Origin: Sclerodactyla briareus
Lineage: Eukaryota > Echinodermata > Holothuroidea > Dendrochirotida > Sclerodactylidae
Direction of reading: 5' to 3'
Assembly: GCA_026419785.1 (NCBI GenBank)
Contig: JAODTK010001854.1
Coordinates: 62,001 to 126,000 of the forward strand
Length of the DNA stretch: 64,000 nucleotides
Both the position numbers and the translations under genes were made by a program. Of this stretch, positions 47,140-57,439 are shown in pieces. How positions within the stretch are numbered: position 1 is the stretch's first letter; every line of letters begins with the position of its first letter. The notes beneath the pieces are model-generated. The model ran no database searches, had not been told where the DNA came from, and saw only the letters and a list, made by a program, of their open reading frames with translations.

Positions 47140-47990
47140 GTTACATTTCTGTTGACAACGGCAATGCTATTGATATTATTTGCCTGGACTCTCAGAAAGC
47201 TTTCGACAGGGTTTTCCTCATTAAGCGTCTCTTTCTCAAGTTGGAGAGTTTTGGCATTGAGGGAGTGACCTCAAGGTGGATTCGGAGTGGCTTCATAATA
47301 GGGGAACAACGAGTTGTCATTAATGGGGCGGTCGTCTTTTGGCAAAAGGTCACTGTGTTCCCCCCAGGGATGTTCTGGGCCGTTATCTTTCTGGCGTATA
47401 TTGACGATCTTAAGGTTCTGTTCTTCCAGGGTAGAAGTTCGCAGACGATTTACTAAGTTGATCGGGCGGTCTGTTCGAATGATGAGCGCAATTGTTCAAG
47501 GGATGACTTGTTGAGTGCTCACCCGCAGCTTGAAAGCTCACATCGTGTCGTAACACTCTAGCATAGGGCCGATGTCCAGTTTATGACCGTCACGCGGTTG
47601 GCATTCAATTAGTATCAGTTCTTATGAACGATATACCGAAGTCAACATATAGAATGGGATGGACGATTTGTAGTCCGTACGTCATCTGACAAAAAAATAC
47701 CACGCAATCTTGACTGGCTTGTGAAACAGATTTGATGGAATTCTCTTTAAACTGATTGAGATGATGTTTTATTATGGTCCAACCTGACCACCATCACCTA
47801 CCTTGTTATTGAGCTACTCATACTCTCACATGTACGAAGTGGAATGTTAGCGCGTAACGTAACAGATCTTCTTAAACTATACAGGTGAGAAGAAGACTCG
47901 GCAAAATCCGGCAACCCAAATTTGGAGGTTCCGAGCAGGGTCGCATTGTTGAGATATTCCAATTGACTTTTGAGAAATTGAGGAATATAT
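47140..47990 (+). mobile_element. LINE reverse-transcriptase fragment (CR1/L2/Rex-like)
   Basis: The plus strand carries a reverse-transcriptase palm: VDNGNAIDIICLDSQKAFDRV, LIKRLFLKLESFGIEGVT, EQRVVINGA, LAYIDDL, then in another frame the ADD-TKLIGR piece near 47440-47475, SAHPQLE-like sequence and SDVQFM. Frames change at least three times and the usual SGVPQGS block has degenerated to VFPPGMF. Beyond 47.6 kb only scattered matches remain. Neither the 5' endonuclease nor a tail is found, so this is a truncated dead copy of a different LINE from that at 40.6-43.8 kb. Confidence 0.7.
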
Positions 47991-48003
47991 AAACATCACG
48001 TTG

Positions 48004-48600
48004 GAACCCTACACAGTAACTGCTGCATTTTTTGCGCCATGCGACAGGAAGAAAGAAACCAGGAAGCCAAAAGTTAGTGATTTTTTAACCGTTTGGGACA
48101 ACCCTAGACAGTCACAAGGACTACATGGAAAACATACGCCATGTCTGAAAAAAAGTTCATTTTCCACAAAAAATGACGCTTATCTTGATCAAGCCAATAG
48201 GGTTCCTGTACCTCCTAATAGGAACTTCAGTAACCAGACCAAGCATATTCGGAACTAAAATTACAGGGATTTTCAACTTCGGCTTGTTGACCTCGTACCT
48301 TGACCCCCCCAAATTATGCACATCATGGGGAACACACACACACACAAATGACCAGATCTACATAAAAAAAATAGTGGTCCTGTACTCCCCATAAGACAGC
48401 ATACACAACATTTCAACTGATAGGAAAACCATTCAGGACTTATCGTTGTACAAGGGTTTCAGGATCTTTGACTTCTGGTGACCTCAAATGACTTGACACC
48501 CAAACAAAAGGAGTTACATAATGGGAACACACATACCCAAGAGTATGAGCTTAATCCGTCCAGGCGGGGGTCGAGTATCGTGTTTACAGCGGGCGTCACA
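48004..48600 (-). mobile_element. Degenerate relative of the TGACCT foldback element
   Basis: Shares with the 39.5-40.4 kb element, in the same order as its left half, the blocks CCAGGAAGCCAAAAGTTAGTGA, CCTAGACAGTCACAAGGA, AATAGGGTTCCTGTAC, CTTCTGGTGACCTCAAATGAC, GTATGAGCTTAATCCGTCCAGGCGGG and TCGAGTATCGTGTTTACA. Many one-base losses make it ragged, and the TGACCT array is reduced. The right arm is not seen, and a CA microsatellite follows. Orientation relative to the other copy is uncertain. Confidence 0.55.
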
Positions 48601-48602
48601 CG

Positions 48603-48640
48603 CATGCACACACACACACACACACAACACACAACACACA
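48603..48640. repeat. (CA)n microsatellite
   Basis: CA units with AACACA interruptions. A shorter one lies at 48333-48346. Confidence 0.85.
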
Positions 48641-48679
48641 TACACACTGTCATGACTGCAAGATCCTTGATTCGTTTAT

Positions 48680-48755
48680 AATTTGGTCAGAAACCAAGAT
48701 AAACTTCATCCACAAGTTTTGTTGTAATCCATTGAAAGTACACAAACTTTGTCAT
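48680..48755 (+). repeat. Fragment of the GGCGGC-ended dispersed repeat
   Basis: GGTCAGAAACCAAGATAAACTT, then CCACAAGTTTTGTTGTAATCCATTGAAAG, matches the 12.8 kb repeat in order. The GC-rich end is absent. Confidence 0.45.
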
Positions 48756-49261
48756 GAATGCATATTCATCAAGGAAATCAAAAAGGAATCAAAATGGCAT
48801 TCATTTAGAAATAAGTGAGATTAATTTTTTGATATTTGTGAAAAGAACTTTGTAGGTTTTGTGATACGGATCTCATCTGTTTCGTAAAAGAGTTTCAAAA
48901 GGCAGGTTTTACCATTGACTTTCGTACTATATGGAGATCATGCCCCCCCCGCCCCCAACACACACTGTGGGTCACATGGCAAATTTGCAGCAGGTTATGT
49001 GCCTTATTGGAAAACTCGAAGCTTGAATTTCGTGTGGTGTTTCGGCTGTTCATAATAAATGTGACATAGGAAAGTACTAAGCGTCCAGTAAGATTTGCAC
49101 GACATGGCCTCAAGTTTACTTTTGCAATGGTTCGAACTCCCCGGAAATGGAAGGAAAATAAACGTCTGTGTCGAATCCAATAGGATATGCAGATTTTGGT
49201 ATACCTTAATAAAGTCTCTCTTCGTTTTTAGCTGCGGGGTAGAGCTCTACAAGTCGTCAGG

Positions 49262-49560
49262 TCTCTACGTACGTTCGTTCGTTCGTTAGTTCGTCGCTAT
49301 GTTCGTCCGTTCTTCATAACGTCTGAACCGTACATCATCATGTTTGAACTTGGTGGGTGATTAAGCATGCCACGGGCTAGCTTGATACATTTTTGTTTGC
49401 TGTGCGATTGCATTTTAATTAAATCCAATTAATTACCCAAATAAATCTTCATTCGGTAACTTCTGAACCATACATGCAATATGGTTGAAACTTTGGTGGA
49501 TAAGCATGTTCTACTAGGCTGAATACATTTATTTTTGTTACTATCCATTGGTGATAAGCA
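49262..49560 (+). mobile_element. Partial copies of the GAAC-centred foldback MITE
   Basis: A CGTT/CGTC tetranucleotide centre (49268-49310) is followed by the right-arm sequence of the 22.1-22.5 kb MITE: GGTGGGTGATTAAGCATGCCAC, the CTAGCTTGATACATTTTTG region and AAATCCAATTAATTACCC. A second, shorter right-arm copy follows at about 49445-49560 (TTCTGAACCATACATGCA, TTTGGTGGATAAGCATG, AGGCTGAATACATTT). Confidence 0.6.
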
Positions 49561-49689
49561 TTGATGTTTTTTCGGTATGAGTGTCGAATCGGCGGTACCG
49601 TAAGTCTCTGTTCGGGCTCGGCCTTGCCATTCTGTGATAAAAGTCATTGAGGAAACAAACACATGCGTATGTGCCTTTCTTCAGCTGCC

Positions 49690-49940
49690 CTGCAGTGGCG
49701 TCCCATCAGGAGGGGGGGGATGGGGGTTGACCCCCCCATACCCAAGTGCAAAAAAAAAAACACGAATTGAAATACTGCAAATCAGTATTTTCCACCGAAA
49801 TTCACCGTTTGACGTCTAAGGAGCCGAAAATCGCATTTTCTCGCCAAATGGGAGGGAGGAACCCACTCCCCTTAGATCCCCATGCCGACCCCCCCCCCTC
49901 CAAGACAAATCTCTCGTAACGTTACGGTGCCTGTGCGCAG
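49690..49940. repeat. Poly-C/G-cored repeat pair
   Basis: GCAGTGGCGTCCCATCAGG then a G-run at 49692-49730, and CCGACCCCCCCCCTCCAAGACAAATCTCTCGTAACGTTACGG at about 49885-49928. The second matches the AGACAAATC-CTCGG edge of the repeats near 31.45 and 32.89 kb. The two lie in opposite orientation about 150 bases apart, with ordinary AT-rich sequence between. Confidence 0.5.
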
Positions 49941-50536
49941 GTTTCGGCGTGAAACAGCTTCATGGGAAGCCAAGCTTAACCCCGGCCACTACAACAACGG
50001 AGCATTTCAATATTGGCACAGCGTGATCTGTTGTAATGCTTGGCAAAGCTATACCTCGTTGGAAGACTTTCTACTTAATTTTAAAACATCCAATGGGTTA
50101 AGAACCATGGTCTAAATAGACCCTCACTGTTTTGTACAGTCCGATAAGTGATGCTGACCACTTTTGTATCGAGTTAGCGCCCAGTGATATGTGTCATCAC
50201 TTTTAGTGAGATTTAAGATTTCATTCCATTTCATTCACACCCATCAAGTATTCACTTTCGGATGTTTCAGCTTGAATCGCCTACATGACGTTAACGACCA
50301 CAGAAGCGAATTAGCCCCGAGTTGAGGGAATCGAGTGTTAGTGATTCCATCGGCACAGGGTGTGCCATAACGAGCAACGAACTTGGACATTGTCCGAATG
50401 GACTGCACTCGTGGGCAAAGTTCCTATGTTGTTATTTTTATTATTAGTATTATTATGAATTTTATTATATTATTTTATTATATTATTATTTTAATTATTA
50501 GTATTATTATTATATTATGATTTATTATATACGTAC

Positions 50537-50857
50537 CTCGGGACCCTTAGTACCCGCCCCTCTTCCATCCGTTTCAATCTTGTCCACAGGAGCTCTCAGA
50601 CCTTTTTCCGCAGGTCGGGTTTGTCCGCCCACCCCCCACCTGCGTATCTTGATCCTCCGCGTCCGTGGTTTCGCTGACGATGCGTTGGCGGCGGGCGTCT
50701 GGAGTTGGCCGTAGGATGACGGCATGGACGGGTTGGAGAGGGCCGGCCGGGTCGTGGGGCGGGGGACGTACCGTCTGTAGATGCTGTAACGGGTGGTCCT
50801 CTGGAGACTAGAGGTCTGGGTCATCCCCATCCTGTAGTCGTTGATCGCCTCCGTGAC
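50537..50857 (-). CDS. Candidate internal exon, GC-rich, unrecognised membrane-protein gene
   Basis: A minus-strand open segment of 107 codons in phase 0. It is entered after a pyrimidine-rich tract ending GGCGAG at 50858 and closed by GAG|GTACGT at 50537. The sequence starts VTEAINDYRMGM and then has TTRYSIYRRYVPRPTTRP, a Ser/Pro/Gly-rich stretch and a basic tail (RTRRIKIRRW). It is strongly GC-rich in contrast to its AT-rich neighbours. I do not recognise the family. The TM-rich exon at 52.2 kb ends in phase 0 and could join here, making this a cytoplasmic tail. An acceptor at GAG rather than CAG is weaker. Confidence 0.4.
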
Positions 50858-51345
50858 CTCGCCGGTTCAGGCCAAACAGGAAGAAGGTGAGAAAGAACGC
50901 ACACTTTGAAGGAATAAGAGGGTTGAAAATTGGGAACAACGGCCCGACGGTTGCGACAACAGAGGCTATGGATTGATTAAATGAACTTTCCGCATTTCAA
51001 CTCATACCGACACATTGGTACGTACCTGGTATACATTGCCCTCATGGTGGTAAAACAGTATAAGTGTAGTCTCGAACAATATACGGGAAGGTAAAGATGG
51101 GCGCATATATCATATATGATAACATTTCCAGACGTTATCATGGAATTGATAGATATTTGAGAGAGGGTTCTCAGAGCATTACATCAGTTACGGCGACGAC
51201 GACAAAAATGTTGGTATTTGATAAAGGGAAGTAAGCATAGGGTAGTGTTAAAGACACTTCAGCCGTGGCTACCAAGAGTGGTAAATTACTGTTGCTGAGA
51301 TGCATGGCGTGGTCAACCAGGTGTATAATTAGGAATCTATGGGTT

Positions 51346-51346
<1 letters not shown>

Positions 51347-51379
<33 letters not shown>
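51347..51379. repeat. Poly-A tract
   Basis: Thirty-three A without interruption, followed after AGAAAACGTTTA by CCCTCCCCCCCCTC. It could be the tail of a plus-strand retroposon, but the upstream part is not recognisable. Confidence 0.9.
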
Positions 51380-51381
<2 letters not shown>

Positions 51382-51544
51382 GAAAACGTTTACCCTCCCC
51401 CCCCTCAAGTGTGGGTGTTAAGTTGCTGCAGTTGGCACTATAAGATGGGTCACTGCCAGTGCCAAGTGGTCTACCAAGAGTAAGCAATATAACACAGTAC
51501 CATGGAGGGATTGAAAATAAATGGCTTGCAATTTGTACCAACCT

Positions 51545-51735
51545 AAAGTTCCTATAGTTTAGGGTACTCGCCTCGAACAGCGCCTAGCTGTGGGCTTTAT
51601 GAACCCGACACCTCGGGCCTAGCCTATTAGCTTCTCAAGTCCATATGAGGGCCAGTTCTGCCTGGACACAGTTCCCTTCCCCGGTGCGACAGCTGCATGG
51701 GTACTCATACAGCTGAGTGGGCCGATACGCACCAG
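51545..51735 (+). mobile_element. tRNA-derived SINE (plus strand)
   Basis: A tRNA-like head: TATAGTTTAGGGTACTCGCCTCGAAC resembles an A-box region. The B-box-like GTGGGCTTTATGAACCCGAC lies about 40 bases on, expanded compared with GGTTCGAATCC. A long unique body follows to GATACGCACCAGCACC. The B box is damaged, so it is not a tRNA gene. It lies in the presumed intron between the two membrane-protein exons. Confidence 0.45.
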
Positions 51736-51819
51736 CACCAGAATTAAACGCGCGTATTATAGGTAGTTAGAGTTCGCGCGGAACCGACCTTCCCGACTAC
51801 CCGGACTACCTGGCAGCCG

Positions 51820-51930
51820 GTTTGATTCTTCATGCTTAAGAAAAACCAGCATGCTTTCTCCAGGATCCAAACCCACCACCTTTTGATTCCAAGCATATTC
51901 ACCACTAGACCACGTTGGCTCGACTACGCC
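51820..51930 (-). mobile_element. tRNA-derived SINE head (minus strand)
   Basis: Read on the minus strand, GAGCCAACGTGGTCTAGTGG looks like an acceptor arm plus A box, and GTGGTGGGTTTGGATCCTGG like a B box (GGTTCGANTCC with one change). The anticodon-stem region pairs only weakly, and downstream sequence (GAGAAAGCATGCTGGTTTTTC) is SINE-like rather than a tRNA 3' end. It is opposite in orientation to the SINE immediately to its left. Confidence 0.5.
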
Positions 51931-52173
51931 TGCTGACCTGACTATACACAAGAGATCATAGCTTCACTAATAACTCCTACTCTTCGTGTCATGCTTCCAC
52001 CCGAAGGTGTTCAGCATACTAAAAAAAAAAAAAAAAGGAAAACCTATAGTCGGAAATCTTAGAGGTTTCATGTTTCGTGCGTGGATAGATACCGGTAATT
52101 TGGCCTTCTATTCTCGATTTGTGCCGAGTCGATGGCGCTCTTCTGCTATTGTTAACAATGGAACCGTACTTAC

Positions 52174-52287
52174 CTGCAAGATATCAAACATGGCGAAGAG
52201 AATCTGCGGAATGATGGACAGCATGTCGACAGAGAGAAGTGCGAAAGCCCACGTGATCACTATCAGGACTATCTGTATCCAGCACCC
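52174..52287 (-). CDS. Candidate internal exon encoding a transmembrane segment
   Basis: A 38-codon minus-strand segment in phase 0 at both ends lies between a good acceptor (CATCACTGTAG at 52288) and a perfect donor (TTGCAG|GTAAGT at 52174). The peptide begins GCWIQIVLIVITWAFALLSV and continues with IIPQILFAMF before DILQ, a clear membrane-spanning stretch. Both splice sites and the hydrophobic open phase support a real exon. The other two frames contain stops or unlikely peptides. No family is recognised. Confidence 0.5.
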
Positions 52288-52289
52288 CT

Positions 52290-53039
52290 ACAGTGATGTA
52301 TATGTATGGAGAGAAGGTTGTATCATAGGTTCAAAATATATCTTCATTACAGGGGACAGTAATATTCCAACTGAGCCCTGTAAAAATAGGACAATGAATT
52401 CATTCGCAACTATTTAAACCGCCGTAAACAAAACCTCTCCCACGTGTGCTACAAAAAATTAATACTAGGATGCAACACGAAGAGAAGGGACGGATATACT
52501 GTCTTTATAGGCCCTACGCAAACCGAAACAGTTTTAATTGTTAGGTTTGAAAAATTATGATAGCTGTTTCGGTCGTGCGCAATTCAACGAATTATAAGCG
52601 TTCGAGCTAGGCGTCGGTGATTTATATTATAGAAACGAGTGATAAAGTGAATATGAACCCATTCTAGTCAGAGAACCAATCAATAATGCAAATATTTGCT
52701 CAATTTCTCATTAATCTCCTACATTATATCTGAACTAGCTGAAAGCAAGTGCCGCTATCATGTTTCGTGGCAGTGTGTGATGTTTACCACAAGTTTCCTA
52801 CAAACTTGGGACACAACATCTCGGCGGCAGGCGGCACTTTAGTCCCCCCTCCCCCCCCCTATCAAATATTTACAGATAAGTGATGAGTGAATATATAGTC
52901 TTTGCATCGTTTCTCATGAATTTTTCCTCATGAGTTTCCTTGAGCTCAATTCACCCACTCCGTGTTTGTTTCAAAATGTGAGACACAAACGTGCAGAAAG
53001 TAGACCTACTGCACTTATTTTCGCGTATTTCTCTGGAAG
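52290..53039. other. Gene-free stretch
   Basis: Non-coding AT-rich sequence with a C-run at 52845-52859. Presumed intron of the minus-strand membrane-protein gene. Confidence 0.45.
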
Positions 53040-53389
53040 AAATCAACCACAGCTCCTGCTTTAATTCACTCACAAATTACATCAACACTTCACAACCGGG
53101 TCAAGTTATTTAGTCCCGAGGCAGTGACGCATCTGGCTGCTTCAACGCAATGCATTCGTGACTTCGTTAAGAGCCCGTGTCTTCCTTTTCGTTTAAGCAG
53201 TTTGAACACCCTAACAGCTCGTATTCCAAGATGTGAAAACAGGGCCGACAGACTTGAATTATCGCGGATAGAAATAGACACATAAGACTGTAAGAACGTG
53301 CACTGACACATACAAACAAACTGACAGACTGTATTACTTTGCGAAAAGAATTTACATGCGTGTACTGACCCGTTTTGTAATAAACGCTG
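53040..53389 (+). repeat. Repeat RA, copy 1
   Basis: A block sharing CAGCTCCTGCTTTAATTCACTCACAAATT, ACACTTCACAACCGGGTCAAGT, TTTAGTCCCGAGGCAG and a TACAAACAAACTGACAG word with 60.73-61.05 kb, in the same order and orientation but with much divergence. In this copy a minisatellite follows; in the other a similar minisatellite precedes it. Confidence 0.4.
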
Positions 53390-54665
53390 CAATTTGTAAT
53401 AGCTGGCCTGTTTTGTAATAAAATTAGCCCGTTTTGTAATAAAACTGGCCCGTTTTGTAATAAAATTAGCCCGTTTTGTAATAAAATTAGCCCGTTTTGT
53501 AATAATTTCTGGCCCAATTTGTAATAAAAAGGCTGACCCGTTTTGTAGTAAAACTGCCGCAATATGTAGTAACTCACTTGTATGGAACACTTAGCTGAAC
53601 TTAGACTCCGGGCGATCCGCTATCCATTTTCCAGTAAGTGTCCTCTAATATCGTATAACATGCCTTAGTAGCCTGGTAGTCAGGGGAATTCTTGGACAGG
53701 GGTGGGGCTCATGCAGACTGTTGACTATCCAATCGTTCAAAGGTACATTCCGACAGTCGTCCAGTCCGACACGTATTCAGTCCGAAAATGAATAACACGC
53801 ATTCAGTCGCGAAACAGAATGCACGTCTTCACAACCGTCGTCGGTCCGAAAATAGATTTAACGCTTTCAGTCCGACACGCCTTCTGTCCGAAAAACAAAT
53901 ACACACTGTCAGTCCGAAAACAAAATACACCAGTCAGTCCGAAAGTAATTCAAATGTCAAGCCAGGTTCCTATAGTCAGACAATTTTCAAGCTTTAAGGG
54001 CAATGTCATCTTGCGAATAAGCGTCGACTCGTGTATGACGTCACAACAAGACATTACCCATTAGGACGTGATGTCGATACGGTATATCGCCACTATACAA
54101 AGTCTGTTGTAACAGTTGCAGTTTATCGTAAATTAATGATTATCGTCTGAACGGGTTCCTCATTTTTTTGCGTGGGGATTCATACGTATTGTCTGTTATA
54201 TATAAGACAAGACGGTGACCCAAACAAGTTCGAACCTTTAAAATTTAATAATGGGGAAATAAAATACGCTCTTGTTACCAGTGTAAGTTTTATGAACATT
54301 CTTATTTATTTTTCGGACTGACCGACGTGTCAGTTGTTTTTCGGACTGAAGACTGTCGGATGAAACATTGGATTTTTGTTATTTTCGGAAGACGAAGGGT
54401 CCGGACTGAAAACTTCGCACTGAAGACGTGTCGGACTAAGATAATCAACAGTTTGCATGTGCTCCCCAGGCTGCTTATCAGCAAATCGATTCTCTCGCTA
54501 AGGCTGTATAGAGATACGGTACTGTAAAATATATGGGATTGTCCGGAGTCTAAGTCAAGCCCAGGGTTCCATAGAAAAGGTTTACTACAAATTGCGGCGT
54601 TTAGTACAAAACGGGCCCGGTTTTTTATTACAAATGGGCTCAATAATTTATTACAAAACGGCAGA
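53390..54665. mobile_element. Foldback element with minisatellite-bearing inverted arms
   Basis: Left arm: tandem CCCGTTTTGTAATAAAATTAG units (about 53390-53560), then CCGCAATATGTAGTAA, GAACTTAGACTCCGGGCGATCC, ATGCAGACTGTTGACTATCC, then tandem CAGTCCGAAAA units (53755-53945). The right arm gives these blocks as reverse complements in mirrored order: TTTTCGGACTGA units (54310-54435), ATAATCAACAGTTTGCATGTGC, GGATTGTCCGGAGTCTAAGTC, TTACTACAAATTGCGGCG, and TTACAAAACGG units (54613-54661). The arms are about 350-570 bases and the centre about 340 bases, with no gene. Structure resembles FB/Foldback-type transposons, but sequence kinship is unknown. The 136-166-codon frames across the left arm are artefacts of the tandem units. 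Confidence 0.75.
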
Positions 54666-54666
54666 G

Positions 54667-54860
54667 ATGGTGACAAGTCACTTGTTGCAAGTCCAAGTCA
54701 ATCCTCAAGAATCAGCGAACTGCAAGTCCAAGTCAATCACAAGTCATTCGCCTCGGCTTCCAGTCAAGTCAAGTCACAAGTCGAGCATTAAGCAAGTCAA
54801 GTCAAGTCAAGTGCATTCGACTTGAATGCAAGTCAAATCACAAGTCAAGTCACAAGTCAC
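54667..54860 (+). repeat. AAGTC-word satellite, array 1
   Basis: Irregular repeats of AAGTCAAGTC, CACAAGTC and TGCAAGTCCAAGTC following directly on the right end of the minisatellite-armed foldback. The same words occur at 60.34-60.50 kb, again next to TTACAAAACGG units. Confidence 0.85.
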
Positions 54861-55192
54861 TATTAAATGTATCAAATTTTGTCTTGCAGGATCCACGGCA
54901 TGGACCGTTGGAGTGCACCGCCTCCTTTGTCCTCATCATATTTCACTCTGAAGCAGACGAAGGATTCATGTATTGATGCACCTGTTGCATGGAGACGAAC
55001 GAAATATGGGAATTGGGGCAGACTGAATCATGAAACGGTCATCACATCCATATTCAAAGCCCTCGTGTGTCTCCGTTCCACCATGACCACTTTGTGTCTA
55101 GATGGCGTTACTGTCTTTTCACACATGTAGTGCAATCGCATTCTCCGTTTCGTGACAACTGCTCTTTTTGTAATCGCGATAGCCGAACTCAC

Positions 55193-55270
55193 AACGCGCG
55201 GAACGGAATTGGGAGCCATTTTCATTAGATCCTCGGCGCGGCTGCTAGCGCAGCTATTAACAGTAGACAT
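55193..55270 (-). CDS. Candidate first exon, unrecognised
   Basis: An ATG at 55270 opens 26 codons (MSTVNSCASSRAEDLMKMAP, then NSVPRV) and ends at a GTT|GTGAGT donor in phase 0. In phase and strand it could splice to the transmembrane exon at 52.2 kb, about 2.9 kb downstream. The exonic side of the donor (GTT) is poor and no upstream promoter element is seen, so the link is speculative. Confidence 0.2.
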
Positions 55271-55492
55271 GCTGTACTGTATTGGAGTCTAAGTGCATCT
55301 CGCGTATTTCTCTCCTGGAACGAGAGGGTATTCACTAGTTGCAGTCCAATCAGATTCCTGAAAATGAGGCCACGTCTACTCTCCCACGATTAGCTATTTT
55401 CAGAGAACTTGTTTGTGACCTAACGTCAGAATATTGAAAGCAGCTCATTAAACTTTTACACTGATGAGTACTATAAATAATCGCCTCGAACA

Positions 55493-55558
55493 CTACCACA
55501 AACAATTTTTGAACTACCAAAAACAAATTTGTGAACTAACCACAAACAATTTGTGATC
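55493..55558. repeat. Short tandem repeat, ACCACAAACAATTTGTGAACTA unit
   Basis: Three imperfect copies of about 22 bases. Each unit contains the near-palindrome ACAAACAATTTGT. Confidence 0.75.
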
Positions 55559-56639
55559 CCTGAAAATGATGCCCCACGTTCGGGAAATAAACATACGCTT
55601 GCACTGTGCAGCTCTCGACATATCGATCGAGGCCGCCCCACAACACTACTATGAATACACACATAAGGGTACAGTCAACTCATTATCAGCATGGTACACC
55701 ATTCCGGTAGTGAGGTATGGTCCGATATCAACGACAATCGGGTATCTAGGCCAATAGCATTAATAAAGATGGCCTGTCTGAACAAGCTGATTTTTCAACA
55801 TAGGTTCAGAATAATGTTGTGATTAACAAACAAAACTCCCGAAATCCAGTTGTGGCAAACTTTGAATCCGAGATGGCGTCCAAATTGGCCGCCATTTTCA
55901 CTGTTTGTCACAACCTTTGTCTCAAAATTATCACAAGGAACGAAAATGGTGTCTTTGATATTTTTTGGAGGGCACGAGGAATTCAATTAAACTCATTTAT
56001 TTTATTTATCCGATGCTTCTATGTGACATAACCAAGATGCGCCCAAACTGATTCAAAAATGGCCTACATTTTTCTAGGATGTCATAGAAAATGACAGTTG
56101 GCATTGAAAGTAAAATGTCTAAATATATGTTTGAGGTAGAGAATCCTAATTACTATTGGAGTAAATGAAATGTTTCGATAGAGATATTTGCATCGCCGCA
56201 AAATGGCAATTAATAATGGAGTCTTCATTAGCATTTGAAAATAATCATCAAAATACACTATTACATAGCACGTGGAAAGGAAGATCGCCTAATCCATAAG
56301 CATAGCTGAAAAATTCCCCTAAGGATGGACAAATCAATTTTTGCCATTATTAATGAGAACTGAATATCTCGTAGTCTTTCTATTGTAGTGGTTGGGCATG
56401 TGGTGCCATCCCTTGCAAAACCCGTTGCACTCATACACAGTTAGCAAAAGACACACTTACTGTGAGTCTTTCTCTCAGCAAACTTATTGCTGGGTATTCT
56501 GAGGATTCGTACGTTCTGAGCTCCAAGCTCGGGAATTCAGAAGGACTGTGTTTGCAAACCCACTATGATGACCGACGCTCGTAGATATGACGTTTCCTAC
56601 TAAATGAGGACTTGTAGGTATTTGAGTTGAAGGGCGCGA

Positions 56640-57215
56640 AAACTCATGCATACACCCAGCGATGCTCCTGAGCTGGTAGCCACAGGCTGCCTTCAAGTTG
56701 TTGCATGGTCCTCTATCGGCCGCTGTTTGGAACACTGGTGATTTCCCCCCAACTGACCAACTGACTGGAAAACAGGACAACAATTCCAATCAATCTGGAA
56801 AGGGAATGGTGATGCAGTACTCGGACTGCAAAGAATGAGTTTACATCCTCTCAATACTGACGTCTTTGCTAGGATAATTCTGAACAGAATTCGTTCTCAG
56901 CTTTCTTCTGGCACATCATCATCCCAATCAGTCGGGTTCATTCCCCAAGAATCTCAGTGGATAGCATCTTGGCTCTCCGTGTCCCTGTCTGAGCGGATAC
57001 GGAATTGGGTAGAGGTTTTCTTAATGGCCTATACTGATTTCCGCCGCTGTGTGTTGGAAGGCCTCTCTGGAGAATCATTTTGGCACGTCCAGGGGAAAAA
57101 ACTGGTCTTCCACCAAGCAATTTTTGAAGCGCTTTTGAGCTGTGGTCCCACATCATATGCTTTCATGTTTTTTCCAACATTGGGAAATACAGCATATGGG
57201 TGGCGTAATCTTTAG
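56640..57215 (+). mobile_element. LINE reverse-transcriptase fragment, first copy
   Basis: The plus strand has the 5' part of an RT. A FARIILNRIRSQLSS block and QSVGFIPQESQWIASWLSVS precede SERIRNWVEVFLMAYTDFRR (56870-57050), which fits the usual LLNRIRxQL ... QSGFxPGxSTxDxILALRVLxERxREFxxGxxAAYxDxxKAFD pattern. The frame is open for 126 codons but the AFD motif is degraded (TDFRRCVLEGL). At DNA level 56690-57080 is directly repeated at about 57585-57960. Confidence 0.65.
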
Positions 57216-57439
57216 TTACAAAGTATTGAGTATAATACCAACTACTTGTACGAGACATCTACCGCAGTGATTACTAGATCGTGATATGAGACGGTAATAC
57301 CAGCGTCAAAGGCATCAGTAAGAATGTGACAGGCTTGTCGTTCCATAACTGCAAAAGCAACTAAAAAACCAAAAACATAATGACACAAGAACTGGAATTA
57401 CTTAGACATTTTGTGCCACAGTGATAACCAGACAGTGAC

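Noticed and set aside
51820-51930. A tRNA gene on the minus strand
   Set aside because: B box has a mismatch, the stems pair poorly, and the sequence continues as a SINE.
51986-52417. A 143-codon plus-strand frame
   Set aside because: It starts in a poly-A run and is antisense to the better supported transmembrane exon on the minus strand.
53090-53590. Two overlapping frames of 136 and 166 codons with repeated ITKRANF- or LLQNGLI-like peptides
   Set aside because: They are translations of the GTTTTGTAATAAAA minisatellite in the foldback arm; any frame without a stop in the unit stays open.
53755-53945. A CRISPR-like array of short direct repeats
   Set aside because: Units are adjacent or irregularly spaced, without equal-length unique spacers, and mirrored in the opposite arm; the genome is eukaryotic.
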